A stretch of 64,000 bases of DNA. Source: Cercis canadensis (taxonomy: Eukaryota > Streptophyta > Magnoliopsida > Fabales > Fabaceae). Below are positions 22,902 to 35,999 of this stretch, piece by piece (position 1 is the stretch's first letter; every line of letters begins with the position of its first letter). Position numbers and translations under genes: made by a program. The notes beneath the pieces were generated by a model, which saw only the letters and a list, made by a program, of their open reading frames with translations, was not told where the DNA came from and did no database searches. The DNA is taken from contig QAOA01008029.1 in NCBI GenBank assembly GCA_003255065.1, positions 2,767-66,766 on the forward strand. Direction: 5' to 3'.

Positions 22902-25688
22902 CTACTTTTTGATAAAACTCAAACGTTTACGCTGTACACTGTTTAAGCGGATTAAAATTGTACCGGCTGTTTCTCCTTCAGTCCACTGTATAGACTCCTT
23001 CTCTAATAGCTTCATAACCTGTCCAAAATGAAACCTAGCATGTCATTAACTTGCTTTGACACCATAAATTCTCATTTTGAAAAATCAACGCTACTTTAAA
23101 ATTGGATAATAAGTAAAAATGTAAACTTGTGAAACTTTTCATTTTTTTCATGATATATTTTTGTCAATGAAAGGCATGCATGCTGTGCACAGACAGATCA
23201 TAGAACAATAAACCAGTAAACCCTGAATTACGCAATGCTGCTCAGATTTCATGAGATCAAGGAATTAATTATGTATATAAATATGTTTGCATTTTTCCTT
23301 TGTCTAAAAACAACACGACTAGCAACAAGTTTTCAGGTTTATCAGCTTGAACTCCTCTTGCTTTAATCCGTGACAAACTTCCATTGCTCTTTTAATCATA
23401 AATGAGAGAGGCACTGTGACGGCTTTTAACATATATAGCCATCACACAATAAGAACATGGAAAGATGTAGAAAACTAGCATCTACAGACTTAATCAAAGA
23501 GCTCAAGTATCACCTACATATGTACTTCCAATTCCACTTTATAACTGCCACTTAATTTATATTCAAAAAGTTTCCTTTACGCTGTTCCATTACAAGTAAA
23601 CCAGTAAATTAGAAAAAAACATTCTAATATTGAACTTCAAGAAATCAGTTAATCTTACTAGTTTTCTGCGTGACCCTTTTGAGATATTTTGATCATTTGC
23701 ATCAATGATAACCTTGAGATACTCGATTGCTGACGGAGATGAAAGAATATTCAAATGTCATATAAAACAGTAGAAAATATGAAAGGGGACCAAAAACCCA
23801 TAGCAATTTCCTAGGTCACAATAACTCACATGGAATGCCAGAAAGAGAAGAAAGATGACACTTCAATAGACGTATAGCCTCCTTTGAACCATGATCATGC
23901 AAGTCAAGTAACATTTCTTCAGCCTCCATATTCCTGCTAATGAATTGAAGTAAGATTATGATGCAAATTTTCCATGCTAACCCCCTTTGAAAGAATAGGG
24001 AAAGGAAATCTGAAGAAGCAACAAGCATTTTAAAGCAGAAAACACTACCTAGTTTCAACAATCATTTTGTTGGATTCTTCATCAGCTTCCCGAGTCTTTT
24101 TGAGAAAAAACTGTCCCTGCCATCACCAAAGCATGCACCATATAAGAAATGATAAAATTTGCGTAAATAGAGTACTGTAATAACTATATATCAAACAAAG
24201 TTTTTATGACTACTACTTGGCATTAGCTGAGTTCAGAGAATATGATATTTGGAACTATAGATAATTCTGAGATAATTGACATGATATAGCTAATTTCAAA
24301 TAATATGCACTATGCACTTTGTGAAATAATGGCAAATCAATCCCAGAAACTCAGAGGAGGCTATCTAACTATTTATGTGAAACTAACTAGAAGTAAAGAC
24401 AGCACAGCTCCAGATAGATGTGACAGCAAGGTCAGCTATGATGAAACATAAAAGCAGTGTGTACGGTGTGCAAGAAACAGTATACAAATAAAACCACAAG
24501 AAATAACGGAAAAAGAGAAATCACAACTGTGCTGTGTCATAATGCAATCTGTCCTCAGGGATGTTATATGAAAATCTTACCTGATCTAGAAGTTTCTCTG
24601 CTCGGACATGTTCCCCTTTTGCGAAGGCATCAACAGCCTGACAAGTAATTGACAAGTTACTTCACAGTGTGAAAAATGAAAATGGTCCAAGAACACCAAA
24701 CACATGCTACCTTCCATGTACTTAAGTTTGAGCTTTAAAGAATAAAATAAAATAAAACACAAACTGGAATTAAGAACGCAACATACTGCTTTATAATACT
24801 CATTCATTGTTGCCCGGTACTCCTTTACAGCTTTACGAAGAATCTGGTAGTCATCTTCTTCATCTGCACCTGCTACATGCAGCCGCACCATGTCTTATAT
24901 GAGGGAAAACTGAACTAGACAAAGAAAATAATAAATCCACAAAGATCGAAGATCAGGTTCCCCAGAAAAGAGAAAGCACAGTACCATTTACGTTTTCTAG
25001 TCCAGAGGACTTTACATTGGCCTCATAATCTTTTATGGAGTCTTCGGGAGGTTCAAATATCACTTGTCCATATGGTGAACGCTTATTCACATCCTTTGCT
25101 GTTCTCCTTGGAGACTCCAGAGAACGCTCACAAAATAAAGCAGTCAAGACTTCTTTCTGAAGGTCATCTCTCTCTTTCTGTTGTCCATGTAACTCCACTC
25201 CTTTATTTGGAAGTCTGCTTCTTTCACTGCATGAACAAAGAGAGAAGAAATCAAGACCCAACATGTGGTATGGAAATGAGTTGACTCAGTTATTAGGAAA
25301 TAAGGCCAATTATAGCAGTAAGATGAAGTAGAATCCTCCTTTTTCTTATGATAAATTTAGTGTAGATTAACAGAACAAACAGAAGGAAAGAATAAAAAGA
25401 AACAAAAGTCATACCCTCTATGGTAATTTGCAGTCTGAAACTTTCTTTCAGATGAAAGTACTTCAGATTTTGGGTTCATTTCTGTAAACTGTATAAGAAA
25501 GTCAGCTTAAAGAAAACACAGCGCATATTAGATGGGCGCCAGAATTATAATTTTCAGACATTAAGAAAAGGTATTTTATGCATAGGCAAAACTATGAAAC
25601 TATGATAGAGAACACAATACCATTACCAACAGAACAAGAACCAAAAAGTTTTTTTTTTTTTTTTTCTTTAGATGATAATCAGGTACAN

Positions 25689-25726
<38 letters not shown>

Positions 25727-28302
25727 AAGAAAAGTAGAATTATAGTGTTTACAAGCCATTATATACTCATTGTAAGTTGTAAGCAATCGATTGTACAAAC
25801 CATTCACCTCCTTCATCAAACATGAGGTAACTCTTTAAAGGGGGGAAATTTGCATGAGGCCAACAATAATTCTACTTCATTATATTGCCAAAGGCACAAA
25901 TACTCCGAAGCCCAAATCCAAAAATGAAATTGACTCTTGCTTTCCTAAGCAAAAACAGACCCATATATATCCACTCCAACNGCAAAAACAGACCCATATA
26001 TATGCACTCCAACGATAAGCTTAGTCTTTCAATTTAATAATTATATATAAATATCCAATCAAATGTTCAAAGAAGATGCATCCAATGAAATCCTAATCTA
26101 TGCTAAGAAAAGTTGCTTTATCTCAAACTCAATAAGCATATTAATCACTCTATACAATACTTGTTCTCACTATTCTTGGTTTAAACAGTATAGATATGAA
26201 GCATAGACACCGACACAGGACAAGCCATGAAACGGAAACAGTGACACAAAAAATTGGTATACGCTGATTTTCTTTTTGGCTAACATGCAGATTTTGTTGG
26301 CTAATGTGCAGACTTTATTTCCTTAATTCATGCATTGTATTTTCTAAATCTATGAACTGATAGCGAATCTGCCTTCAATGCACCAACCTGTTGACTGAAG
26401 CCTAGTCCATTACCCACTTAGACAAAATATGTGACTCAGGTTCCTCCAGCAACTTACAGAAGATCACTTATTCGGCTACATTAGATCATATTATTATAAT
26501 ACAATGCCATATCCCCCACATTTATCTCCTCCTTGGATTTGATTTTTGTAACTTAACTATATATAACAAATTGATAGTCTTCATCAAAAGATCAAAGTAG
26601 AACAAATTATGCATTCTAACATCCTCTAGACGTAATATAAGAAGCATAAATATTCTTAGTGAGCTTCAGGTTCAAAATATCTTTGTGTTCTTACTTACCC
26701 TATTAGAAGATTCACCTGCAACATTTTTCCTTTTGTCCAACGTCTTAAATGATCCATCCAGCAGTTTCTCCATGCTCTGAATGATTTCAAAATGTAGGCA
26801 CAACATAGTACATAAGTGTTGATTCCCAAAGTCACTCGTGTAAATGAGAAATGACAACTAAAAAGAAAAAAAGATAGAAAATAGATGCATTTTTATTGAG
26901 GGTTCACATTCTTGTAAGCATATACTAAATATATTTAATTTAAACAGCATAAGAGAATTTTTTATGTACCTTTTGCATGTCATATCCGCAACTATCTGCA
27001 TATTAGCAATAAGATCTGGTTATTATTATATTTGTATGTTTGTATGTATGTGTCAAATAAATAAATCAAAAGTTCTATCGAAACAACAATTAAATGTAAA
27101 GTGCCAAAAAGTTGTTCCTGGGATCAAAAAGTTCAGCCTATGTATTATTTGTCTCAGTTATTAACTGATAAATATGCATTAGTTGTCAATGGATAGACAC
27201 CTTCAGTAAGCAGAGAAGAAACTGTTCGTCATAACTAGTTATAAGAATTAATAACAGCCTATAGTCTTCTACACAATAACATAAAGTCATCCAAGATAAA
27301 AAGTTTGAGTGCTCAATTGGTCACGTCATGTCCAAGCAGAGAGAATTCAAAACTTTCAAAAGATCAATCTACAAGATATGCAAGTGCAACATGTTTTTGA
27401 TTAAAAGATATGGAAATTGTGAATATCAATGAAAGCATCTAGTTAATGAAGACATGCAATCTTTCTTCAAAATGGTTCGGTAAGCATTGCAAGACAACAC
27501 TCAAAGAAGAAGGTGAGATATTAATTACTGCCAATCAATAATGATTTAAACAACTCTGCTATAGGATTAGTTAAGAGGCTAGGAATAATTTGAGTTGTCT
27601 ACAAGGAGAAAAAAAAAACATATTTGTAGATAGGAGGTTCTAAATCATAAAATGTTAAGAAAATCTCCATAAAAGAAATAAACAACAGCCTTAATATTAT
27701 TTGAAAGGCAAAAGCGTTGAAAGTAATATACCAAGAACTTCCCGGATCACATTCCTGTCCAGCTGAAAGCCATCTCCAAGCATTTTGAATAAGAAATCTT
27801 CCATGTCCTGGTGAAGCTGGTTATGCTTCAATACATTGGGCTTACATTCATCATCACCCCAGATTGCAGACATTGGCACCACATTTGCATCCAACTTCAA
27901 AGGTTTAGTTGTTCTACAGGACCCATTTGTTGATGGTATGGATCTAACATAACCTTTATCAATAATGCTTGAAACAGTACCAGCTGAAACTGGGCGAACT
28001 TTAGGTTTTAAACTCCTATAGTTTCTTCTTTCTTGACAGGAATTTTCAAAGGAAAAGTCAACCGATGATTCAGAAGATTCTTCAACCCTGGCCTCTTCTT
28101 TCCATGAGTGGCTTGTAGAGGTTGAGGAGCTTCTCTGCATGTCATACAATATTTCACCAGCCATGTCTGGATTCCGGCTTGCCTTGCAATAGGCAGAAGC
28201 TATCTCCTCAAGAGAAAATGCAGAGCCAAAGGCATCAAGCAAGCTCTTTAATGCTTTTTCTTCCTCATCACATTTGAATCCATTTTGGCCAGAGACTTCC
28301 AT
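22902..28302 (-). CDS. DUF1771 and Smr domain protein (CUE-like N terminus)
   Basis: Eleven coding exons on the minus strand: 27732-28302, 26970-26995, 26699-26776, 25415-25488, 24985-25226, 24787-24869, 24581-24637, 24049-24116, 23830-23933, 23659-23729, 22902-23018. All phases close to 496 residues. The 26-base second exon (DSCGYDMQK) is needed to keep frame. The N-terminal part has a CUE/UBA-like helix set (EEKALKSLLDAFGSAFSLEE) and a second one near 175-210 (DFLFKMLGDGF, CGYDMQKSMEKLL). DUF1771 runs over about 335-400 (DYQILRKAVKEYRATMNEYY). The Smr domain starts at LLDLHDHGSKEA (about 408), with histidine in place of the usual glycine of LDLHG. It ends GTILIRLNSVQRKRLSFIKK. This matches the At5g58720 type and is related to mammalian N4BP2, so a nucleic-acid or ribosome-linked nuclease-type role is possible but not shown. 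The exon 8/9 border could be three bases off (CAG repeated). Confidence 0.9.
25640..25725. repeat. poly-T / poly-A tract with N
   Basis: A long T run, then an N at 25688 followed by about 35 A. Length is unreliable at such a join. Confidence 0.6.
25949..26013. repeat. 32-bp duplication around a single N
   Basis: 25949-25980 and 25982-26013 are the same 32 bases with one mismatch, N at 25981 between. It lies in an intron of the Smr gene. It looks like an unmerged contig overlap. Confidence 0.75.
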
Positions 28303-29455
28303 AGCAGTTGTACTTCAGAGACAAAAGGCAGATAAACAATTCAATACAAAATTTATTATCTAAAGGAAGAAGGAAATGTAAAGAAGATATTAATTCATTA
28401 TCCAATGACAAACAATCCGCTTGCACCAATGTCAGAGTAAATCAGAGAAACAAAGATAGCTATAATAACTTGTCTAACCTCAATACAACAAACAAAAACA
28501 TATCAACATCCCAGGATAACTAATGTATGAATAATTCTTTTATATGTTGAGAATTAAAGCATTTGTGTGTGTACATCTATCTGTGTTACACATCATTAAC
28601 CTGTAGTCATAGTTGTCAATCATAAAATATACATTTGAGCCGAGCAACAAAAGAGAGTACCACTAAAAGGAGTGCGTTCCAAAGGGCGAGCAGAACTTCT
28701 ATGTATAAATCTGAAATAAGGAGAATTAGAAAAAATAAAGTTAACAAAGTCTTGCAGCTCTTGCTTGTAGGATGACTCAAGGCACCAAACAGGACAAACG
28801 CATTAGAATCTTAAACCCCTAGTGACCATTTCTTCCATACAAAGAAAATCCAAAGAAATTACATAGCTGCATTTATGATATTCATGCAATTTTGCATTCC
28901 AAGACAGCGACTAGAACAGTGGGTCATAAACATGAACTTCTAAAAGCCCACAAATGATTATTAATGCAAGTACTTTTTACTTTTCATTCAGCACATTATT
29001 CCCTCATGGGGGTAATCGTTTAGGCAGCAACAATCATATATATACCAAAAGATATATGCTTTGGCCAAAATAAAATGGAATTGTATCATTTGATGACAGA
29101 TTATTATCTGCCTGCAGCTAAGTACCATAGCATTGCAATCAAACACCAAGTACCAAACAAGATGGAATATTTACTCGAGACGTGAATTCTTTACCACACA
29201 AAGGGAAAATGATACATAAGAACTTACAGAACCAAATACCCATTTGAAATTTCAAAATAATAAAGCAAACCCATACGCTTTTTTCTCTTATTTTCTCGCC
29301 ATTCACAATGTTTCTCAGATTGTCGAGTACAAGAGGAAGCTTTCAAATACAATTTCCCAGAACTATAGGCACACCGAGTAGCAAAAGAGAGTACTCTAAG
29401 CGACTCGCTCAATCAGACTCAATAAGGCGATGACTAAAAGAAGGAAGGAGCATAC

Positions 29456-29523
29456 CTGAGTGAGAGTGAGAAGTAAAATTGGGTGAAGACCACCACATTT
29501 GGTCGTCGATGCCCATATATAAC
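29456..29523 (-). promoter_or_regulatory. non-coding first exon and TATA box of the Smr gene
   Basis: On the minus strand GTTATATATGGG (29512-29523) is a TATA-like box, about 30 bases before a short leader exon that ends CTCACTCAG|GTATG at 29456. The leader would splice to an acceptor about 11 bases before the start codon at 28302 (CTGAAG|T). Inferred from splice signals only. Confidence 0.45.
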
Positions 29524-29959
29524 TGAATGAAAGAGCGGTGTTATTGGGTTTTTGAAAATTAAAAAATAAAATAAAAGATAAAGAGAAGAGTGGGAAAAAG
29601 GGCCAGAGTGAAGATGATGTCTTTTGGCGCGTTTCAATTGCCTATTATTGCAGTCAGATTGATTCCCCTTAACGCCTCCTTCCTCTGCACGTTTCTGGTA
29701 CAGCAACTTGTGAATGAAGGTTTTTTTCTTCATTTTTTTCTTTTTCTTTCTGATTTCCAAATGAAAAATCAATATTTATTCAGAAATTATGTATAGAGGT
29801 TTAAAATTTTCAATTGTACTCATAAAAAAAAAATCAATAATAAAGAACACAATTTGGATCTAATTAGTATTAAGGTGGTTGGAAAAGTTGGTGAGTTTTG
29901 TGTTTTAATTGTGACTTAAGTATAAGAAAACAATCTAGTTAAATTTAAATAAATAAATC

Positions 29960-30000
29960 AATATATATATATATATATATATATATAANTATATATTATT
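29960..30000. repeat. (TA)n microsatellite with N
   Basis: Dinucleotide TA run broken by N at 29989, so the repeat number is uncertain. Confidence 0.85.
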
Positions 30001-32900
30001 TTTATTAAAAAAAATGTAACACTTGTGAATTTTTCCTCAAGTAAAGTAATGGTTCACATGAAGGTAACATGCTCAACACCTCATAGTGGATGCCTTTCAC
30101 TTTTTTTATTCAAGGGAGAAATTATGGTTATGGATTAGGCCCTTCAACATGATGTATATATTAATCACCAATAAACTATATGATTTTTTTTTCAGTGAAC
30201 ATGATATTTATAATTAATCAAACTTAATTCAATTATTTCATTTAAATTATGGTTAATCTGGTATTAGTCATGCTGTTAAATAACCACATTAATAACAAAA
30301 TAACCAAACTATGTCTTTTTTCTAGTGATATATCATATCATAGATCCTCCTATATGATTTTTTTTTTCTAATTTTTTTTTAAAATTTTTATTAATTCTTA
30401 TGTCTTCTAACAAAAGAACCAAAATTTTCAATCTGCAATACCCTCTTATAGAATATAAATGTAATTAACTAATTATCATTCAGTAGTTGCTTCAATTACA
30501 AACAAACACATTTCTAAGGATGTTAAAAATAATTAATATCAAATTAACTATTTATGCCTACAAATTCATGTAATTTTCTTTGGAGATGTTCCTGCACCAC
30601 AAAGACAATCAAATTAAGGTGTAAATAAAAGAGTAAAACAAGTTGTGACTTGTGAGCATTAACTATAACATTTGCTAGGTTTTAGGTTTCTCTTCTTCTC
30701 TTCTATTACCAAAAACTGTATTGATGATATAATAGGTGTCATCATACAAATAAGCTTATCATAATTAGAATAATTACAAATACTCTTTCTGATTTAAGTG
30801 GTACAAGTGGATATTTAAATGATGATTTAGGATGCAACAAGTTCATATAAAGAACTCAATTTTTTTTTTTTAACCAATCACTTTTTCTGTTTACCAAAAA
30901 AGATGTGTGTAAATTATGTAATAGAATAATGGTTTTTGCCATGCTAAAATATAAAATAAGAAAAATATAATATTTACCTTTTTTTATATATTTAATACTA
31001 TTTACCTATTAAAGTAAATTGTCCTGTTATTTTATTTTATTTTATTGATGTGTGTGTCAGTGTATGTTGGGAAATTTACATGATGTTTTATTAAGATGGT
31101 CAAATTAAGGAATCAATGGAGTTGGAAATGCATGAGATGAGACTCACATTGTTTCAATGTCTTTGTCACATTGTTTCAATGACTTTGTCACATTGTTTTT
31201 CTTTATTGCTAATGATATTTCTAATTTAAATTATATTTAGTAGTAACCATTATGGCGAGCAACAGTTTTAGAGATAGAGAATATTAAATTCGAGTTTTCA
31301 TGCTTCTTTTAATTTAAAAAGAAAATAATGGAACTCCACCAAAAAAAAAAAATAATGAATGGAATAATCAAGTCCAAAGTTTGTGAATCCCAATAATGTG
31401 CTTTATTTTATTTTTATATTAAAACCTAGTCATACTGATATCTAGAACATATGACATGATTGGGTATATAAAGAATACAAACATTGAAAATTTTAAATTC
31501 AAGCTGTGATACTTTTAATTTATTGTTTAGAAAGAAAAGAATGGCATAATCAAGTCAAAAGTTCAGTAGTCCAAGTCATTAATTTGGAATCTTAGAAAAA
31601 GCATATTGTTATAAATAAATACATTCTTATTTTTAGTATTTTTAGATACGATTTTAATTTCAAATATAGAATCTAAAAGTTTTGAGAATGATTTTAATAT
31701 CATTTAATCACAAATTGTTTGGTTAAATAAATATATTTTAAGTACATAGTTATACACAAATTACATATTAATTTAAATTGAACAATTCAAACCAGATTTA
31801 GTAATTATACTGCTTATGCACAGTTTATACCTAAAGTGTGCATATTTAACATATTAAACATTTCTTTGACAACCCTTGTGTGTTTTTTTNTTTTTTTTTT
31901 TTTTTCTTGTGTGGTTCTTGTGATTCTGTATTAGTGTAGTTTTTGGGGTCTTGTGCTCAAATCTCAATGAGAGTGAAATTTTGGGACTTGTGTAATCTCC
32001 ACTGAACCAAAAAAAAAGTGTATGTGTTTGGATTCTGGTTTCAGCATGACTGCATTATGTATTTACTTATTTATTGTCATAATAACTGTATTAAACTATT
32101 AATTCTCTATAGGTCAAAGAATGGGCCAAAGCAAGCAGAATTGATAGACTTGTACCAAACTGGGTCTTACAATGGGCCCGTCAGAAAGCCCATTGTGTAA
32201 TTCATGAATCCAAAGTGAATTGTGAGATTTCAACAAAAAAAAAAAAAAATTCAAAGTGTGACATAATAATAATAATAAATTAACTTGAGCATTATTTTTT
32301 AAATAAATAATTATGAAAAATTCATTTTATAACTTTGTAATGACTTTAATAATAATTTATTTTGAACAATTTATTTATTCAAGTGGTTGAGGTGGGTAGG
32401 CTTAGGCTATTCGTATAAGTTTTAGAATCAAGTTGTAATGGTAACTTTTTAATGCATCATAAGACAACTTATTTTTCCTCAAGTTTATCATGATTGGGTA
32501 CTTTTTAATTTTAATATTTATTTTTGACCAAAAATTTTATTTGTAATTCTCTATCATTGTCTGAGTTAGTCAAATTTATACTAACAAATTAATAAACTTA
32601 ATGCAACTTTCAAAGAAAAAAAAGAAAAGATTGACATAAAGTAAAATGCCATGCAGATTTTGTTCCCGTGCTTCCATATGCAAATAATCCAATATCACAG
32701 CTGCTAATTCTGAATTCCTCATTGCTTATAACTAACTCCCTTTGCAAATACAGAAACACATACGTATTCCTTTTCTTTTTAGTCACACAAAGACCATGAT
32801 AGCCTAATTTGCGTAATAGAAATGCCAGAAATCAGTGCCTTTCGCCTGCAAAATTGAAAGTTTCACGCCATTTTCTAGCCCTCAAACTCAACAAACCCTG
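30001..32900. other. intergenic, no gene seen
   Basis: AT-rich, with an imperfect tandem of CACATTGTTTCAATG (31147-31200), a poly-T with N at 31890 and a short TAA run near 32270. I found no splice-bounded coding stretch or element ends. Confidence 0.5.
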
Positions 32901-32913
32901 CAAAAGCCTTTCA

Positions 32914-32920
32914 TATTTAA
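32914..32920 (+). promoter_or_regulatory. TATA box of the glycine-rich protein gene
   Basis: TATTTAA, 46 bases before the start codon; a leader of about 20 bases is implied. Confidence 0.5.
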
Positions 32921-32965
32921 ACTCTTGACAAGTAGAAGCTAGCAAAGCATTGAGGTGAGCTAAAA

Positions 32966-33850
32966 ATGGCTACACTCAGATGGATTTGCTTGGGCTATTT
33001 GCTCTCTCTAAGTCTAGCACTTTGCTCTGCTCGTGTAGTACCACCACCAGCTCCCAAAATGGGTAAAGGAACCCACATACGTTATAGCTATAATACTCCT
33101 CCTGGTACCAGAAAGGGTAAAGAAACCGTGAAACCTGATGGTCAGGAAGTTAGAGGAGTAGGAGGCATAACATGGGGAAAAAATGGCGCAGGCTTTGGCA
33201 TTGGTTTTGGTGTTGGTGATGATCACCATGGTTTTGATGGTGGTGGTGGTGGTGGTGTTGGATTAGGTACTGATAGTGGTCAAGGTAATGGTTTTGGTAC
33301 TGGTAGTGGTCAAGGTAGTGGTTTTGGTACTGGTAGTGGTCAAGGTAGTGGTTTTGGTCATGGTACCGGTACCGGCTCTGGTTATGGTTCAGGACAAGGC
33401 TCTGGCTATGGTTCAGGACAAGGCTCTGGCTCTGGCTATGGCTTTGGCTCTGGAATAGGTTCTGGCCCAGGTGGTGTTGGCATTCCTGGGTTTGGCATTC
33501 CTGGTTTCGGCATCCCTGGTTTTGGCAGTGGTGATGGTGGTGGATTTGGTTCAGGTGGAGGGTTTGGTGGTGGCTCTGGCGGATATGGTTCAGGTGGTGG
33601 CGGTGGCATAGGCAGTGGTGGCTCAGGTGGATATGGTGCAGGAAGTGGCGGTGGCTATGGCGCTGGAGGAGGAGGAGGAGGTGTTGGTGAGCCTCAGCCA
33701 CCTGCACCAGATGGTGGTTTAGTTTGTAGACCTAAGAATTGTCCCAATGGAAAATGTGCTTTGTACTTTCACTATCCTGATCCACACCCACCACAAAATA
33801 CTGCTGCTGGACATGATCAACATATGGCTATGCCCCCATATCATCACTAA
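32966..33850 (+). CDS. secreted glycine-rich (cell wall type) protein
   Basis: An intronless frame of 294 residues. It starts with a clear signal peptide (MATLRWICLGYLLSLSLALCSA, cut near residue 22), then a short basic/proline part (VVPPPAPKMGKGTHIRYSYN). The core is glycine-rich, with tandem decapeptides of the GTGSGQGSGF kind, then GYGSGQGS units, three GFGIP units and GGGY/GGSGG runs. A C-terminal cap of about 55 residues is not repetitive and holds three cysteines (CRPKNCPNGKC) and a His/Pro-rich end (FHYPDPHPP, MAMPPYHH). This is the layout of plant structural cell wall glycine-rich proteins. The conserved cap suggests a specific family, but I do not know a name. A poly-A signal AATAAA is at 33940. 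Confidence 0.85.
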   Translation: MATLRWICLGYLLSLSLALCSARVVPPPAPKMGKGTHIRYSYNTPPGTRKGKETVKPDGQEVRGVGGITWGKNGAGFGIGFGVGDDHHGFDGGGGGGVGLGTDSGQGNGFGTGSGQGSGFGTGSGQGSGFGHGTGTGSGYGSGQGSGYGSGQGSGSGYGFGSGIGSGPGGVGIPGFGIPGFGIPGFGSGDGGGFGSGGGFGGGSGGYGSGGGGGIGSGGSGGYGAGSGGGYGAGGGGGGVGEPQPPAPDGGLVCRPKNCPNGKCALYFHYPDPHPPQNTAAGHDQHMAMPPYHH

Positions 33851-33939
33851 ATTGACTATGAGGTTAAAGATCTTAGCATGGAAGCCAATTTAGTGTATAC
33901 TTATATGACATTATGTGCTGATGTGATGTGATATACCTC

Positions 33940-33945
33940 AATAAA
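33940..33945 (+). terminator. poly-A signal of the glycine-rich protein gene
   Basis: AATAAA 90 bases after the stop codon. Confidence 0.4.
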
Positions 33946-34391
33946 TTCAGCTTTAATGTAGTAAAAAATTGAGTTTAGCCAGCAATGGCTATATATAATA
34001 TGTAGTGTAATAACTTGTTCTTCATAGAAATTGTGATACTGAAATAAAACTATATACTCTTAGTTTTCTTGGAAAACCAGAGTTTCAGACCCAAAATTTC
34101 ACAAGTTGTAGAATCAAATTGAGGGAAGGAAAGAGGGGCAGAAAAATTGAGGACACAAAATACCAACTTCTGCTGAAATATCCTATCTTTAACACCCAAA
34201 ACAAAAACATACATTTCTACCAAGCAGCTTTAAGTCTTTTGCAGTGATTAAATTAAGCACTTGGGGAAACAATGGAAGAAATCCATTTCTCCCCTTCATG
34301 AACATGAATCAACACATACAATCTCCAGAAGGTTTAGTGATTATTACACAAGTTTGGACTTTCTCACCATCAGTAATCAAATGTCAAACAT

Positions 34392-35999
34392 TTAATCTCC
34401 CTCAACCACAGCAGCATCTGCCCAATTTGATGCGCTTCCAGTGCGCGGAATGCTGGGGATCCTGGTATACAAATCCACCTTAAAGAACACAGCAGAGATG
34501 TTCCCACGGTCATCTTTCTGCGCTATAGCTCGAACCTTGTGAAGTGGATGATCAAAGCTTGTCAAGCCACTTCCATTAATGAAAATGCACCCTGCACTCC
34601 AATTGAAGAAACAAAATGAAAATACTCAGCATTCTGCTTATTTAGGAACAGTAAGGATGCAAAAAGATTAGTCTTCAACAAGCTGTTTCAGGTTATCAAA
34701 TATCAGTTAATCTTACTCGAATTAAAGAGTTCAAAACAGTGAATTAAGGGAATGGAAATTTAGTTAAGCTGAACTAACCAGGAGGAAAAGGAGCACAAGA
34801 TTTTCCACAGCCCTCTCTTATGATGTTAGGGTCATCAGAGCAGACCAAGGACCAATCACTTGCCATTCCCCATTGAAATTCCACACTTCCCTCACGATCC
34901 TAAAATTGGCACCAAACTATGTCAAAACCAATATATATATATATAACATCAAAATATCAGATGCTTTTCTGGACATGATATTGAGTGGAAGCAATAAAGT
35001 CTCCAAGACTATTCAAAGTGATGCTGAGTGGCTCATAATGCCAAAAGGATTCTAGTTTTATTATGGGAAAAAGAGAAAGCAACCGTTTTTTTATCATAAC
35101 TCACCCTTGCTGCAAAGAGAGTGCTAGTCTTAGCATCAAAGATAATGAAGGCAAATTTTCCCTCAAGATCTTTAACCACTTGGTCAGGTGGATAGGGGGC
35201 TCGATCTCTTAAAGCCTTATAAGCTTCAACCACAATCATGGCTTCTGTTGCTTGTCTTTGCAGGCCATAGTGATGCCTAAGATCTGCCATGTTCGCCAGA
35301 ATTCCAACAAAAATGCAGAAGATATCGTCCATAACAACATTTGACCTGATATAAGCACAACATTGAGAAGATTGAAACACTCTCTCTTTTATTCCAGTGA
35401 ACCAAGTCAATTTTTTGCACAAAGACATATTTTACCAAGGACCAAATCAAAGCTACAAAAATCAACAAATTTTTTCCTCTTTCGGCCATAGAAACAATAA
35501 TTTGGAACACTTGAATCCTGCACTTCTACAGACAGAAAAATCCAAACTCTGAACAGTTTGATCCAAATACACCATGTTCACATGTTTATTCAGCCTGCTG
35601 GATTACAAATTTAATTTCATTAGCACGGATAGCAGAAGTAATTGAAGTTAATACCATGTTTTTCAGTGAGTTTTTTGTTCAAACGCATGAGAGGCATGCA
35701 AAGTTAAGAGCTTCAAACTTTTTTTGAGAATCTTTTTTCATATTCAAACCCATTTCATAGCCAGTGTTATACAGAAACAGAGGAAAACTATGGCAGTACC
35801 TGGGGTGAATAGGACTTTCTTCTTCACGAGACAAAGCCATAAAATTCCCATGTGGAAGGTTGTACACAGTAGAATTCGGCCATTTTGATCGAAAAATCTC
35901 CACAATTTCATCTGGGCTCTTGGAGTTTTCCAACCCCATTGAGGGAAGCCTCAGCTCCTGTGGTGGTTTTGCAATGACTTTTCCAAACACCCCCAACAT
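34392..35999 (-). CDS. DUF3700 / aluminium-induced type protein with YGL and LRDR motifs
   Basis: Four exons on the minus strand: 35800-35999, 35105-35345, 34779-34899, 34392-34591; all borders GT..AG, phases close, 253 residues. It starts MLGVFGKVIAKPPQEL, the usual family start. The name-giving motifs are both present in exon 2: HHYGLQRQ and KALRDRAPYPP. Later family blocks are KFAFIIFDAKTSTLFAARDR, WGMASDWSLVCSDDP, CAPFPPGCIF and FKVDLYTRIPSIPR. The fold is glutamine amidotransferase class II-like, but the N-terminal cysteine nucleophile of active enzymes is not there, so it is not expected to be a glutaminase. Members (TSJT1, AILP1) respond to sugar, dark, auxin or aluminium. Function in the cell is not settled. 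Confidence 0.95.

Noticed and set aside
29434-29796. Frames on both strands near the Smr gene promoter
   Set aside because: They overlap the TATA box and the leader exon and are Phe/Lys-rich low complexity.
29960-30000. TA run as a possible origin or regulatory element
   Set aside because: Simple microsatellite with an N; nothing more is supported.
33150-33707. Long minus-strand frame rich in His, Gln and Leu
   Set aside because: It is the shadow of the glycine-rich repeat on the plus strand; GGT/GGC repeats read backwards give this composition.
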